Positions 1 through 6,776 of a stretch of 8,549 nucleotides of DNA are shown piece after piece (within the stretch, counting starts at the first letter, position 1; each line of letters opens with the position of its first letter). The notes beneath the pieces were generated by a model, which saw only the letters and a list, made by a program, of their open reading frames with translations, was not told the origin of the DNA and searched no databases. This DNA comes from Streptosporangiaceae bacterium (GTDB lineage Bacteria; Actinomycetota; Actinomycetes; Streptosporangiales; Streptosporangiaceae). The stretch lies in assembly GCA_030038715.1 (NCBI GenBank), contig JASHSO010000072.1:1-8549 (forward strand), given 5' to 3'. The position numbers and the translations under genes are program-made.

Positions 1-702
1 GGTGAACCGGGTCGGCCTGCGCCAGGGCTCGTCGCCGGTTGGCCCGCCGAGCCCGCCGGGGCCGGACAGCACGCCGCCCGGCCCGAGCCCGGCCCGGGCC
101 CGCTCGGCGAGCAGTTCGGGGTTGTCCGGGTTCGGTGCTGTCGGGGTGAAGCTGTTGACCCGGATGCCGTAGGGGGCCAGGTCCATCGCCGCGGCCCGGA
201 CGAAGTTGTTCACGCCGCCCTTGTGGAACGCGTAGGCGATCACTCCGGCAGTGGCCGTCCAGCCGTTGGACGAGGAGATGCACACGATCGAGCCCTTGAT
301 CCCGCGCTCGGCCATCGCGCGGCCCACGTGCTTGGTGTTCAGGAAGTAACCCAGCGACGAGACGCGTACCGCCCGCTCGAAGGCCTCGGCCGTCTCGTCG
401 AGCACGCCGCGGCCGCCGAGCAGCGCCGCGTTGTTCACCAGAATGTCGATGCGGCCCCAGCGCGCGAGCACGTCTGTTATGTAGCCCTGGACCGCCTGCT
501 CGTCGGTCACGTCGCCGGGCGCTGGCATGGCCTCCCCGCCATTGCGCTCGATCCGGGCTATGCACGCCTTGATCGCGGTCTCGCTCACGTCGTTGCATGC
601 CACCTTCGCGCCGTACCTGGACAGGGCCAGCGCGATCCCGCTGCCGATGTTGGGCCCGACGCCGGTGACGAGCGCGACCTTGCCGTCCAGTGAGAGCTCC
701 AC
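1..702 (-). CDS. SDR-family NAD(P)-dependent oxidoreductase, C-terminus cut by window edge
   Basis: Short-chain dehydrogenase/reductase, a cytoplasmic Rossmann-fold enzyme that interconverts an alcohol and a carbonyl using NAD(P). Numbering from the upstream GTG at 708: cofactor loop TGVGPNIGSG at 15-24, acidic GDVTD at about 65-69, NNAA at 92-95, catalytic Ser146, and Tyr159/Lys163 in YAFHK. About 236 residues are visible. The last 20-40 residues expected for a classical SDR lie beyond position 1, so the gene is partial. The second glycine of the usual TGxxxGIG is Asn. Start choice: GTG at 702 has AAGGAG 8 nt upstream. GTG at 708 overlaps the preceding stop as GTGA, but its spacing is only 2 nt. 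The family is certain, the substrate unknown. The gene is last of the leftward run in this window and is translationally coupled to its neighbour. Confidence 0.93.
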   Translation of the reverse strand, partial: MELSLDGKVALVTGVGPNIGSGIALALSRYGAKVACNDVSETAIKACIARIERNGGEAMPAPGDVTDEQAVQGYITDVLARWGRIDILVNNAALLGGRGVLDETAEAFERAVRVSSLGYFLNTKHVGRAMAERGIKGSIVCISSSNGWTATAGVIAYAFHKGGVNNFVRAAAMDLAPYGIRVNSFTPTAPNPDNPELLAERARAGLGPGGVLSGPGGLGGPTGDEPWRRPTRFT

Positions 703-704
703 CG

Positions 705-1730
705 TCACTGCTCCTTCGGATTGACGAGCACTGACTGCCGGGACCACGCCGACCAGCCGAACGGGCGGAAGACCATGGACATCGCCGCGTTGGCCGCCCC
801 GGCGACCAGTAGGGGGATGTCCTGCGCGGCCGGCATCATCGCGAACGGCCGCCCGGGCTCGGCGTGCTCGCCCTTTCCGGCCGTCGCCATTTCTGCCGGC
901 TCCCGCACGGCGCGCTCGAACAGCCACTGCTGCACGTCGGCCCGGCCGTACCCGGCGTTGCCCAGCAACTGGGCGTGCTCGGGGCCGAATACGATACCGC
1001 CGCTGGAATGCCCGCCGCCGACGTAGGCGCCGAGCCTGGCTAGCGTGTCAGCGAAGTCGTGCAGCACGGCCTCGGCGCTGTCGGTGGACCTGTTGTCGAT
1101 GTACTCGCAGGTCCTGATCAGCATGGCGGAGACCGCGTCGGAGCCCAGCGGGGCGCCGCCCACCACGCTGAGCGGCTCCCACGGGGACATCTCCTCGTTC
1201 TCGCCGATGCAGACCGACCACCGCCCGGGCAGACCCTGGGTCGCCTGCTCGAGCTGCTGCGGGCGGATGCCGTAACCGTTGCGCACGATGAGCCCGATGG
1301 CGCGGGCGATCGTGGCGTTCGCCCGGAAGCCGGGGCCGAAGACTCCGCCGGCGTAGTTGATGCCGAGCCGCGACCGGACCGGGCCGTTGACGACGATCAG
1401 CGGGGCCGGGCCGCTGGTGGACTGCCAGGCGCCGCGGCTGGCGCGCTCCTGGCACACTGCCTGCCAGGCGGCAAGGACGACCGGGAAGTACTCGGGCTTG
1501 CAGCCCGCCATGATCGCGTTCGCTGCCGCCTGGGCGACGGTGACGCTGCGGCCGAGGTGCGGCTGGGAGCCGACGATCTCTGCCGGGTCCCGGCCGACAG
1601 TGGCGAGGCACGCCTCGACGTCGGAGGCGGTGGCCGGCACCACCGGGAGCCCGTCGGTCCAGCCCTGCGCATAGCAGTACTCGATGGCCGCCTTGGCCTG
1701 GACCACCGGGTCGGTGGCCGACGTCGTCAT
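705..1730 (-). CDS. conserved GWxDGLPVVP-family protein, partner of UGSC protein (function unknown)
   Basis: A 341-residue protein of a conserved family whose chemistry I cannot name. Visible conserved blocks are GWTDGLPVVP (23-32), MAGCKPEYFPVV (74-85), VNGPVR (114-119), FGPGFRANATI (131-141), GENEEMSPWEPL (176-187) and a C-terminal stretch ending near FRPFGWSAWS. Cys77 in the MAGC block and the acidic GENEE block look like functional-site candidates. It has no signal peptide or clear membrane span, so it is probably cytoplasmic. The ATG overlaps the stop of the UGSC gene by 4 bp (ATGA), with little Shine-Dalgarno upstream, implying translational coupling. From memory, members of this family are found next to UGSC proteins, which supports a joint role, perhaps as two subunits of one redox enzyme; that is inference. 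Gene boundaries are secure, function is not. Confidence 0.9.
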   Translation of the reverse strand: MTTSATDPVVQAKAAIEYCYAQGWTDGLPVVPATASDVEACLATVGRDPAEIVGSQPHLGRSVTVAQAAANAIMAGCKPEYFPVVLAAWQAVCQERASRGAWQSTSGPAPLIVVNGPVRSRLGINYAGGVFGPGFRANATIARAIGLIVRNGYGIRPQQLEQATQGLPGRWSVCIGENEEMSPWEPLSVVGGAPLGSDAVSAMLIRTCEYIDNRSTDSAEAVLHDFADTLARLGAYVGGGHSSGGIVFGPEHAQLLGNAGYGRADVQQWLFERAVREPAEMATAGKGEHAEPGRPFAMMPAAQDIPLLVAGAANAAMSMVFRPFGWSAWSRQSVLVNPKEQ

Positions 1731-2284
1731 GCCGATGCGGCCATGACTGGCTGGGTCAGCAGCGCGACGATCTGGGGGACTGCCTGCGCGGCGCGAGCAC
1801 GCACGCCGTCCGGCGTCAGGTTGGCCACCGGGTGCGCTGTGGTGACGTACCGGTAACCCGGCGCACCGCGCAGGTCCGCCATCGCGTCGGCGCTGACCGT
1901 GAACGCGTCACTGCAGATCACCACGGATGGGATGCCGGCCTGCTCGAGCAGCAATCCGTCGGCGACCGCGGAAGCGCTGCACGATCCGCAGTCGCCGACG
2001 CCGGTGACGACGATATCGCACTGCGCGCCAAGCTCGGCCATGATCGGCTCCGGCGCTGTCTCTACGATGTTCGGCTTCTTCGCGGCCAGGACCGGCTGCA
2101 CGCCATAGTGCTCGGCCAGCTGCTTGCCGACCTCCTCGAGAAACATCTCGGCGTTGCGCTTGGTGTTGGCCAGAAGCCCGAGCCGCAGGCCGGACAGGCT
2201 GCCGGGGCGCGGGGCGAGCTCCGCTCGGCCGTCCGCGGACGTCGTCGCCGGACCGACAGTGGGATCGATGATGCTGTCGAACAC
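1727..2284 (-). CDS. UGSC-family (seleno)protein homologue, cysteine form
   Basis: A 185-residue protein of the family named after a Sec-Gly-Ser-Cys motif. Here the first position is cysteine: GDCGSCS, with Cys99 and Cys102, encoded by TGC rather than TGA. Other family marks are the N-terminal SIIDPT segment, LAPRPGSLSG (about 23-32), a Rossmann-like strand LGLLANTKRN, and IPSVVICSDAF (118-128) after the redox motif. The CxxC-like pair suggests thiol redox chemistry, which is family-level inference since no reaction is known to me. The start is GTG at 2284 with AGGAG 5 nt upstream. The stop overlaps the next gene's ATG as ATGA. It lies 139 bp after the ABC permease on the same strand, with a small dyad between them. 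The family call is strong, the biochemical role unknown. Confidence 0.9.
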   Translation of the reverse strand: MFDSIIDPTVGPATTSADGRAELAPRPGSLSGLRLGLLANTKRNAEMFLEEVGKQLAEHYGVQPVLAAKKPNIVETAPEPIMAELGAQCDIVVTGVGDCGSCSASAVADGLLLEQAGIPSVVICSDAFTVSADAMADLRGAPGYRYVTTAHPVANLTPDGVRARAAQAVPQIVALLTQPVMAASA

Positions 2285-2390
2285 CGCTACTCCTGGGTTG
2301 CCGTCTGCCTCGCTGCCCGGGCGCGCCGGCAGGCCGAGACGCCCGCTGCACGCGAGGCTACGGCCGGGCCGCCGCCTGCGGCCAGCGTAC

Positions 2391-2405
2391 TTCCGCGACG
2401 CGGAA
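2391..2405. other. perfect dyad in the permease-UGSC gap
   Basis: TTCCGCG-A-CGCGGAA, a 7-bp inverted repeat around one base, starts 18 nt downstream of the permease stop on the coding strand. No T-run follows. A second GC stem (GGCCG/CGGCC, 2367-2383) is adjacent. It could be a weak terminator or processing hairpin that sets the ratio of transporter to UGSC mRNA, or a binding site. Confidence 0.45.
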
Positions 2406-2423
2406 CGACAAGAGCCAGCCGGG

Positions 2424-3473
2424 TCAGGTGGCTGCTACCTCGCCGTACCGGCGCTTGCTCAAGACTCGCGAAATCACCACGGCGACAACCAGGACCGCGC
2501 CGTAGAACACCTGCTGCACCCAGTCCCCGTAGCCGTGCAATTGCAGGCCGGCTACCCCGGTGGCCAGGAAGTAGACCGCGATGCCGCTGCCGATTGCGTT
2601 GAACCTGCCCGGCTGGATCGTGGTAAGTCCGAGGAAGGCGGCCGCATAGGCAGGCAGCAGCAGGGTGTTGCCGTCACTGGGGCTGGCCGACCCGGTGGTC
2701 CCGACGAACAGGATGCCCGAGATGGCCGCTATCACGCCGGCGATGACGAAGCCCTGCATCCGGGCGGAGCTGACCTTGAACCCGCTCAGCCTGGCGACCT
2801 CGCGTGACTGCCCGACGAACAGTGCTCGCTGGCCGAACGGGGTGAACGTCAGCAGGTACCACATGACCAGCATGATGACCACGCCGATGTAGAACTCAAT
2901 CGGGATGTCGAGCCACTCGTCGGTGAAGACGATGTTGGACAGGCTGGTGGACACGCCGGTAATCGTCTGCTCGTTGGACATCCACTCGATCAGCCCGCTG
3001 AACACCGTTCCGGTGCCCAGCGTGATGATGAACGAGTTGGCGTTGAACCTGATCACCAGGAGGCCATTGACCAGACCGCCAATCGCGCCCACGACCACGC
3101 CGATCAGGCAGGCCCACACGATCGGCATGCCGTGCTGCACGTTCAGGACGACGACCACCATCGATACCAGGCCGGACATGGCGCCGACTGACAGGTCTAT
3201 GTCCCCGTTGGTCAGCGGCACCAACAGGGCCATGGTGAGCACGAACAGGACGGCCTGCGAGCCGAAGATTGTCGAGAAGTTGGCCATGCTCAGGAACAGG
3301 GACGGCTCGGCAGCCCCGAATCCCACGATCACCAGTACCCAGGCCAGCGGGAGCATGGCGCTCTCCAGCAGCCTGCCGCGCCTGGCCAGCGACCATCGCC
3401 GGACCTCGGAACCGTCTTTCCGGCCGGCCGGAGGCAGCGCGGCACCGGCCTGGCGCTCGGCCTCGGTCGCCAT
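2424..3473 (-). CDS. RbsC-type ABC transporter permease
   Basis: Inner-membrane channel subunit of a sugar-type ABC importer (BPD_transp_2 class; RbsC/XylH-like). It has 349 residues, normal for the class. A charged cytoplasmic N-terminus of about 38 residues precedes roughly 8-10 hydrophobic spans. Family marks: NGDIDLSVGAMSGL (89-102), the run NANSFIITLGTGTVFSG (144-160), GFKVSSARMQGF (231-242) just after the cytoplasmic coupling region, and LLLPAYAAAFLGLTTI (271-286). ATG at 3473 is chosen because an in-frame stop lies directly upstream. AAGGAG sits 11 nt before it, inside the end of the ATPase gene. The gap to the ATPase stop is 6 bp, so the two are co-translated. It pairs with the ATPase and binding protein upstream. 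Substrate is not predictable from the permease. Confidence 0.95.
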   Translation of the reverse strand: MATEAERQAGAALPPAGRKDGSEVRRWSLARRGRLLESAMLPLAWVLVIVGFGAAEPSLFLSMANFSTIFGSQAVLFVLTMALLVPLTNGDIDLSVGAMSGLVSMVVVVLNVQHGMPIVWACLIGVVVGAIGGLVNGLLVIRFNANSFIITLGTGTVFSGLIEWMSNEQTITGVSTSLSNIVFTDEWLDIPIEFYIGVVIMLVMWYLLTFTPFGQRALFVGQSREVARLSGFKVSSARMQGFVIAGVIAAISGILFVGTTGSASPSDGNTLLLPAYAAAFLGLTTIQPGRFNAIGSGIAVYFLATGVAGLQLHGYGDWVQQVFYGAVLVVAVVISRVLSKRRYGEVAAT

Positions 3474-3479
3474 CGCGCA

Positions 3480-5222
3480 TCACACTCCTTCGGCCAGCGG
3501 CCCGGCGCTGGCGGCGTAGACCTCGGATGTGATCTTGTCGCGGCTGAACGGCGGCCCGGACACTTCGGTCACTACGCTACCGCCGGCGCACACGAGGATC
3601 CGGTCGGCGACCGCGGCCAGCTCGTCGAAGTCCGTGCTCACCCACAGGATGGCGACACCACTCGCGGCCAGGCCACGCATCAGCTCGTAGATGTCGGCCC
3701 TGGTGGCGACATCCACGCCCTGAGTCGGCTCGTGCAGCAGCAGCACCTTCGGCGGTCGTTCCAGCCACTTGGCCAGCAGTACCCGTTGCTGGTTCCCGCC
3801 GCTGAGCGAGGCTAGCGTCGCAGACGGTTCAGCAGGACGCACGCCGTAGCTGCGGGCACGCTCGAACGCCGTGCGGTGGATCCGTGCGTGCGATAGCAGC
3901 CCACGCCGGAAGTAGTCGCCAAGCACGAGGGCCATCATGTTCTCAGCGACCGACAGCGCCTGCACCGCGCCCTGCTGCTTGCGGTCGGCCGGCACGAGGG
4001 CGAGGCCGAGCTCGCGAGCCCGGTGCGGGGTGTGCGCGGACAGCGGGCCGGACCAGTCACCGACGCGCAGCGTTCCGCCGGTGGCCGGCAGCCCGCCGAA
4101 CAGCGCATACGGGAGGTCTTCCGCGCCGGAGCCAAGCAGCCCGGCCACTCCGGCGATCTCGCCGGCCCGCAGGCACAGCGTGGCGCCGGTCAGCCGGCCG
4201 GCCGACACCCCATCGGCGGTCAGCATCGCGGTGGCGCCTGGAGTTCGCGCGCCGGGCGGCCGGGTAGCTGACGGCTCGGCTGGCTGGGCTGCGCGCTCCT
4301 GATTGCCGGCATCCGGAGCCGGATTCGAGTCCGTCACGCCGACCGCCGGTCCGATGCGGCGCGCGGCCTGGTGCCCGGAGATGAGCTCGACGAGTTCCGC
4401 ATCCGACACAGCGGGCATTGCCACGTCGCCCACCACGCGTCCATCTCGCAGCACGACGGCGTGGTCGGCGATCTGCCGGACCGAGGTCATGTCATGGGAG
4501 ACGAACAGCACGGCCGTGCCGTCGGCTGCCACGCGACGGACCAGCTCCAGCAGGAATACCTTCTCGTGCTCAGGCAGGAAGACGGTCGGCTCGTCGAGCA
4601 CGAGCACGCCACCCAACCGACCGGCCGTCTGGTGGCCGCCATCCCGGCTGGCCGCTGCGACGGCGGCCGGGGACCGCTCGCGGAACGCGCGCAGTTCCTC
4701 GGCTGCCCGCACGATTGCCAGCAGCGCCTGGTCGGTAGGCCGGAGGCCGCCGGTATTCGCGTCCGGGTCGAGGTCGACCTCATAGGCACGAAGCACCGCC
4801 CGGGCCGCTCTGCGCTCCGACCGCCAGCTGATGGGCTGGAGCGCCCTGCTGCTGACGGCGGTCCGGCGCCCGACGAAAAGGTTCTCAAGGACCCGCAGGC
4901 CGGGGGCGAGCCCGAGGTCCTGGAACACGAAGCTGAGGCCTATCTCCCGGTACTCGCCCGGCGGTACCGGCAGTGGCACTTCCCGCCCAGCCACCCAGAG
5001 TTCGCCGCCCGGCTCCGGGACGTGGTAGCCGGCCAGGATCTTCACCAGCGTGGACTTGCCCGACCCGTTCTCGCCGAGCAGGGCAACCACCTCGCCCTGC
5101 TGCACTGCCAGATCGATGCCCGCGAGGGCAAGCTGGCCGCCGAAGCGCTTGGCGATATTCCTGGCGTCGAGCGCCGGCGCCTCCTCGGGCGCCGGCGCTC
5201 GACTGACTGGTTCTGCCGGGAT
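3480..5222 (-). CDS. sugar-type ABC transporter ATPase (two NBDs), apparent ATC start
   Basis: Tandem-NBD ATPase of the RbsA/XylG class that powers the importer. Numbered from the ATC at 5222 it has 580 residues. NBD1: RNIAKRFGG around residues 21-29 with the aromatic A-loop Phe27, Walker A GENGSGKST (50-58), Q-loop Gln101, Walker B VLVLDEPT (Asp210/Glu211), switch His243. The NBD1 signature is LRPTDQ instead of LSGGQ, followed by an insertion of about 25 residues. A Pro/Ala-rich linker covers roughly 291-332. NBD2: LSGGNQQ (473-479) and LLLHEPTQGVD, with His497 replacing the Walker B Asp; its degenerate Walker A is normal for the class. No ATG, GTG or TTG exists between the upstream in-frame stop at 5244 and GTG 5105. 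A start at 5105 would delete the first strands and the A-loop. AGGAGG sits 5 nt before ATC 5222. Confidence 0.85.
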   Translation of the reverse strand: MPAEPVSRAPAPEEAPALDARNIAKRFGGQLALAGIDLAVQQGEVVALLGENGSGKSTLVKILAGYHVPEPGGELWVAGREVPLPVPPGEYREIGLSFVFQDLGLAPGLRVLENLFVGRRTAVSSRALQPISWRSERRAARAVLRAYEVDLDPDANTGGLRPTDQALLAIVRAAEELRAFRERSPAAVAAASRDGGHQTAGRLGGVLVLDEPTVFLPEHEKVFLLELVRRVAADGTAVLFVSHDMTSVRQIADHAVVLRDGRVVGDVAMPAVSDAELVELISGHQAARRIGPAVGVTDSNPAPDAGNQERAAQPAEPSATRPPGARTPGATAMLTADGVSAGRLTGATLCLRAGEIAGVAGLLGSGAEDLPYALFGGLPATGGTLRVGDWSGPLSAHTPHRARELGLALVPADRKQQGAVQALSVAENMMALVLGDYFRRGLLSHARIHRTAFERARSYGVRPAEPSATLASLSGGNQQRVLLAKWLERPPKVLLLHEPTQGVDVATRADIYELMRGLAASGVAILWVSTDFDELAAVADRILVCAGGSVVTEVSGPPFSRDKITSEVYAASAGPLAEGV

Positions 5223-5227
5223 GCTGT

Positions 5228-5233
5228 CCTCCT
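5228..5233 (-). promoter_or_regulatory. ribosome binding site deciding the ATPase start
   Basis: Perfect AGGAGG on the minus strand, between the binding-protein stop and the ATPase. It lies 5 nt (ACAGC) upstream of the codon ATC at 5222-5220. The binding protein, UGSC protein and MetE-like protein in this window also have about 5 nt between their Shine-Dalgarno and start codon, so ATC stands exactly where a start is expected. The next usable codon, GTG 5105, is over 110 nt downstream of this site. Confidence 0.75.
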
Positions 5234-5243
5234 GGTCACTGGC

Positions 5244-6461
5244 TCAACTGACCGGCGACAGGCCCCAGAGCTTGCGGAACCCGTTGATGAAGGCGTTGCC
5301 GCCATAACCCTCGTTACCATAAGTGTCACCGGGACCGAAGAACTGCGAAACGTTCGACGGCACCCAGAACCGGTCCGGGTCCACCTCGGCGTTCACCGAG
5401 GCCGCCGGGTGCCCGCCAAGCAGCCGGATCACCTGGTCCATGGCCTCGTAGGCGTCCCAGTCCTCGTCCGGGCCCGGGTCAGCGGCGATGTAGCTGTTCG
5501 GCTTGAGCATGAGCTCCTCAATGGACCGGCTGCCACCCCAGGTGTAGATCTTCAGGCCGGTGCGGTGTGCGGACTCGATGGCAGGCAGCACGCCCGGCAC
5601 AATACCGTCGAAGGCGACGATCACTGCGTTCGCGTTCGGGTGCGCGAGCAGGGCCGATGACATGTCGCTCTGCGCCGTCGAGGTTGTCCAGTCCTGGACC
5701 GGGATGTTGATGTCCTCATCGACCGTGCAGACCTTCGGGCATGCAGCCTTGACTGCGCTCGACGCGGCGGCCATGGCGTCCGGGCCCTGGATCACCGAGG
5801 TGCTGGACACGACGATGGCGTGCAACGGCTTGCCGTCCAGCTGGGTTATCGCATAATCGACGTCGTTTGCCACGCTCTGCGCGGTGTTGACTGCGGTCTC
5901 TCCGTCGAGACCCGCGTAGTTATTGGTCTCGTTGTAGTTCCCGTCGACGATCTTGATCCCGGCCTTGGTCGCGGCGGCGAGCTGCGGTGCGACCGCGCCG
6001 GGGATGATCCCGCAGAGCATCGCGATCGCGGCGTCGTGGGCCGAGACGGCATCCTCGATGCCGGTAACCCACTGCGTCGGGACGCCGGCATCGGAGAAGT
6101 AGGTCACGTGCGCGCCTAGCTGCGCGCCGAGCGCCTTGAAGTCCTGAGCCTGGGTGTTACAGGCATCGATCTCGGAGTTGATCGGCATCACCAGGAGCGA
6201 CTTGCCCTTCAGCACCGACGCGCTGACCGCCGGGCCAGGTGCGGTCCAGACCGGCGCCGTCTCCGCCGTGGCGATCTTCGCCTTCAGTCCGGTCAGCGTT
6301 GCTGCCGACACGGTGTTGGAGGAGGTCGACGGGGTGGTCGTGGTCGAGCTTGAACAAGCGGCGAGCGCGACGGCAGCCACCGCAGCCAAGCCGCCAAAGG
6401 CCAGGCCGTGGGCGCCATTCACACGCCGGGGACTTCCATTCTGACGAGCACTTCTGTGCAT
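5244..6461 (-). CDS. lipoprotein sugar-type ABC substrate-binding protein
   Basis: Extracellular solute-binding protein of the type 1 periplasmic-binding fold (RbsB/XylF-like), tethered to the membrane as a lipoprotein. It has 405 residues. A basic n-region (RR at 12-13) and hydrophobic core run to the lipobox LAAC with the lipidated Cys36, followed by a Ser/Thr-rich linker (37-55). The mature domain has alternating Rossmann-like segments, such as KSLLVMPINSE (87-97), AIAMLCGIIPG (145-155), GIKIVDGNYN (168-177) and AVIVAFDGIVPG (279-290). Candidate ligand-site residues include Trp258 and the YTWGGS segment (306-311). The start is ATG at 6461, chosen for GGAGGG 5 nt upstream and because it gives a proper signal peptide. 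The frame stays open to 6698, but that extension has no signal-like character. First gene of the leftward unit; 21 bp before the ATPase start. Confidence 0.94.
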   Translation of the reverse strand: MHRSARQNGSPRRVNGAHGLAFGGLAAVAAVALAACSSSTTTTPSTSSNTVSAATLTGLKAKIATAETAPVWTAPGPAVSASVLKGKSLLVMPINSEIDACNTQAQDFKALGAQLGAHVTYFSDAGVPTQWVTGIEDAVSAHDAAIAMLCGIIPGAVAPQLAAATKAGIKIVDGNYNETNNYAGLDGETAVNTAQSVANDVDYAITQLDGKPLHAIVVSSTSVIQGPDAMAAASSAVKAACPKVCTVDEDINIPVQDWTTSTAQSDMSSALLAHPNANAVIVAFDGIVPGVLPAIESAHRTGLKIYTWGGSRSIEELMLKPNSYIAADPGPDEDWDAYEAMDQVIRLLGGHPAASVNAEVDPDRFWVPSNVSQFFGPGDTYGNEGYGGNAFINGFRKLWGLSPVS

Positions 6462-6746
6462 GTACGCCCTCCGATTCAATCGGTCAGGTTCGGGCTTCGG
6501 TGAACGAGTCGAGTGGGGCCGTCTCATACCCGGCCACGACGGAGCCGCGCCAACCTGGGCGGCTCTTGCGCTGGGTTGCCGCGAAGCGGCCAGTGCGCTG
6601 CCGTTCTCATCCGATGGCACCTCACTGTCTTCGCCGCTTAGGTCACGCCGCACGGTGCCGGTGCTGCCACGACTGGTAGCCGACCGGGGTTCACGCACGC
6701 CTGCCGGGCAGATACCAGGCCGTCGCGTCGGATGCTTCCTGGCGAG

Positions 6747-6776
6747 AACTTAGGCTTGTCGCGTGACAAGTGTCAA
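6747..6776 (-). promoter_or_regulatory. promoter-like sequence for the leftward ABC/UGSC operon
   Basis: On the minus strand, a perfect -35 TTGACA (6776-6771) is followed by an 18-nt spacer and TAAGTT (6752-6747), which matches the actinobacterial TAnnnT -10 pattern. The spacer contains the whole CTTGTC-N4-GACAAG palindrome, the usual arrangement for repressor-controlled promoters. The predicted transcript starts near 6740, about 280 nt before the binding-protein ATG. Confidence 0.55.
6755..6770. promoter_or_regulatory. palindromic operator candidate CTTGTC-N4-GACAAG
   Basis: Perfect 6-bp half-sites separated by GCGT, with CG at the dyad axis. It lies inside the spacer of the leftward promoter and over the -35 of the rightward one, so a bound dimer could block both. 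Even symmetry with central CG would suit LacI-type regulators, and GntR-type is also possible. No regulator is encoded in the window, so the factor is unknown. Confidence 0.6.

Noticed and set aside
1059..1856. Long open frame on the plus strand opposite the GWxDGLPVVP gene
   Set aside because: Arg/Gly/Ala-rich translation with no domain character. It is a GC-rich antisense shadow of two strongly conserved minus-strand genes.
1984..1995. Selenocysteine in the UGSC motif
   Set aside because: The codon is TGC, so the residue is Cys. There is no in-frame TGA.
2302..2341. CGTCT...AGACG / CTGCC...GGCAG imperfect hairpin in the permease-UGSC gap
   Set aside because: Two short stems separated by an unpaired internal loop and no T-run. 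Within chance for this base composition.
3478..3480. ATG overlapping the ATPase stop (TGATG) as permease start
   Set aside because: It reads a different frame (MRDGDRG) without transmembrane segments. The permease frame starts at ATG 3473.
5103..5105. GTG 5105 as the ATPase start
   Set aside because: It removes the conserved first strands and A-loop (RNIAKRFGG) encoded in the same frame upstream and has no Shine-Dalgarno. The AGGAGG/ATC arrangement fits better.
4371..5660. 429-codon plus-strand open frame
   Set aside because: It spans the ATPase and binding-protein genes in antisense and shows no family motifs. The minus strand has clear ABC signatures.
6462..6698. 79-residue N-terminal extension of the binding protein
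   Set aside because: The extension is Arg/Ser/Pro-rich, and the lipoprotein signal peptide with lipobox begins only at ATG 6461, which has a well-spaced ribosome binding site.
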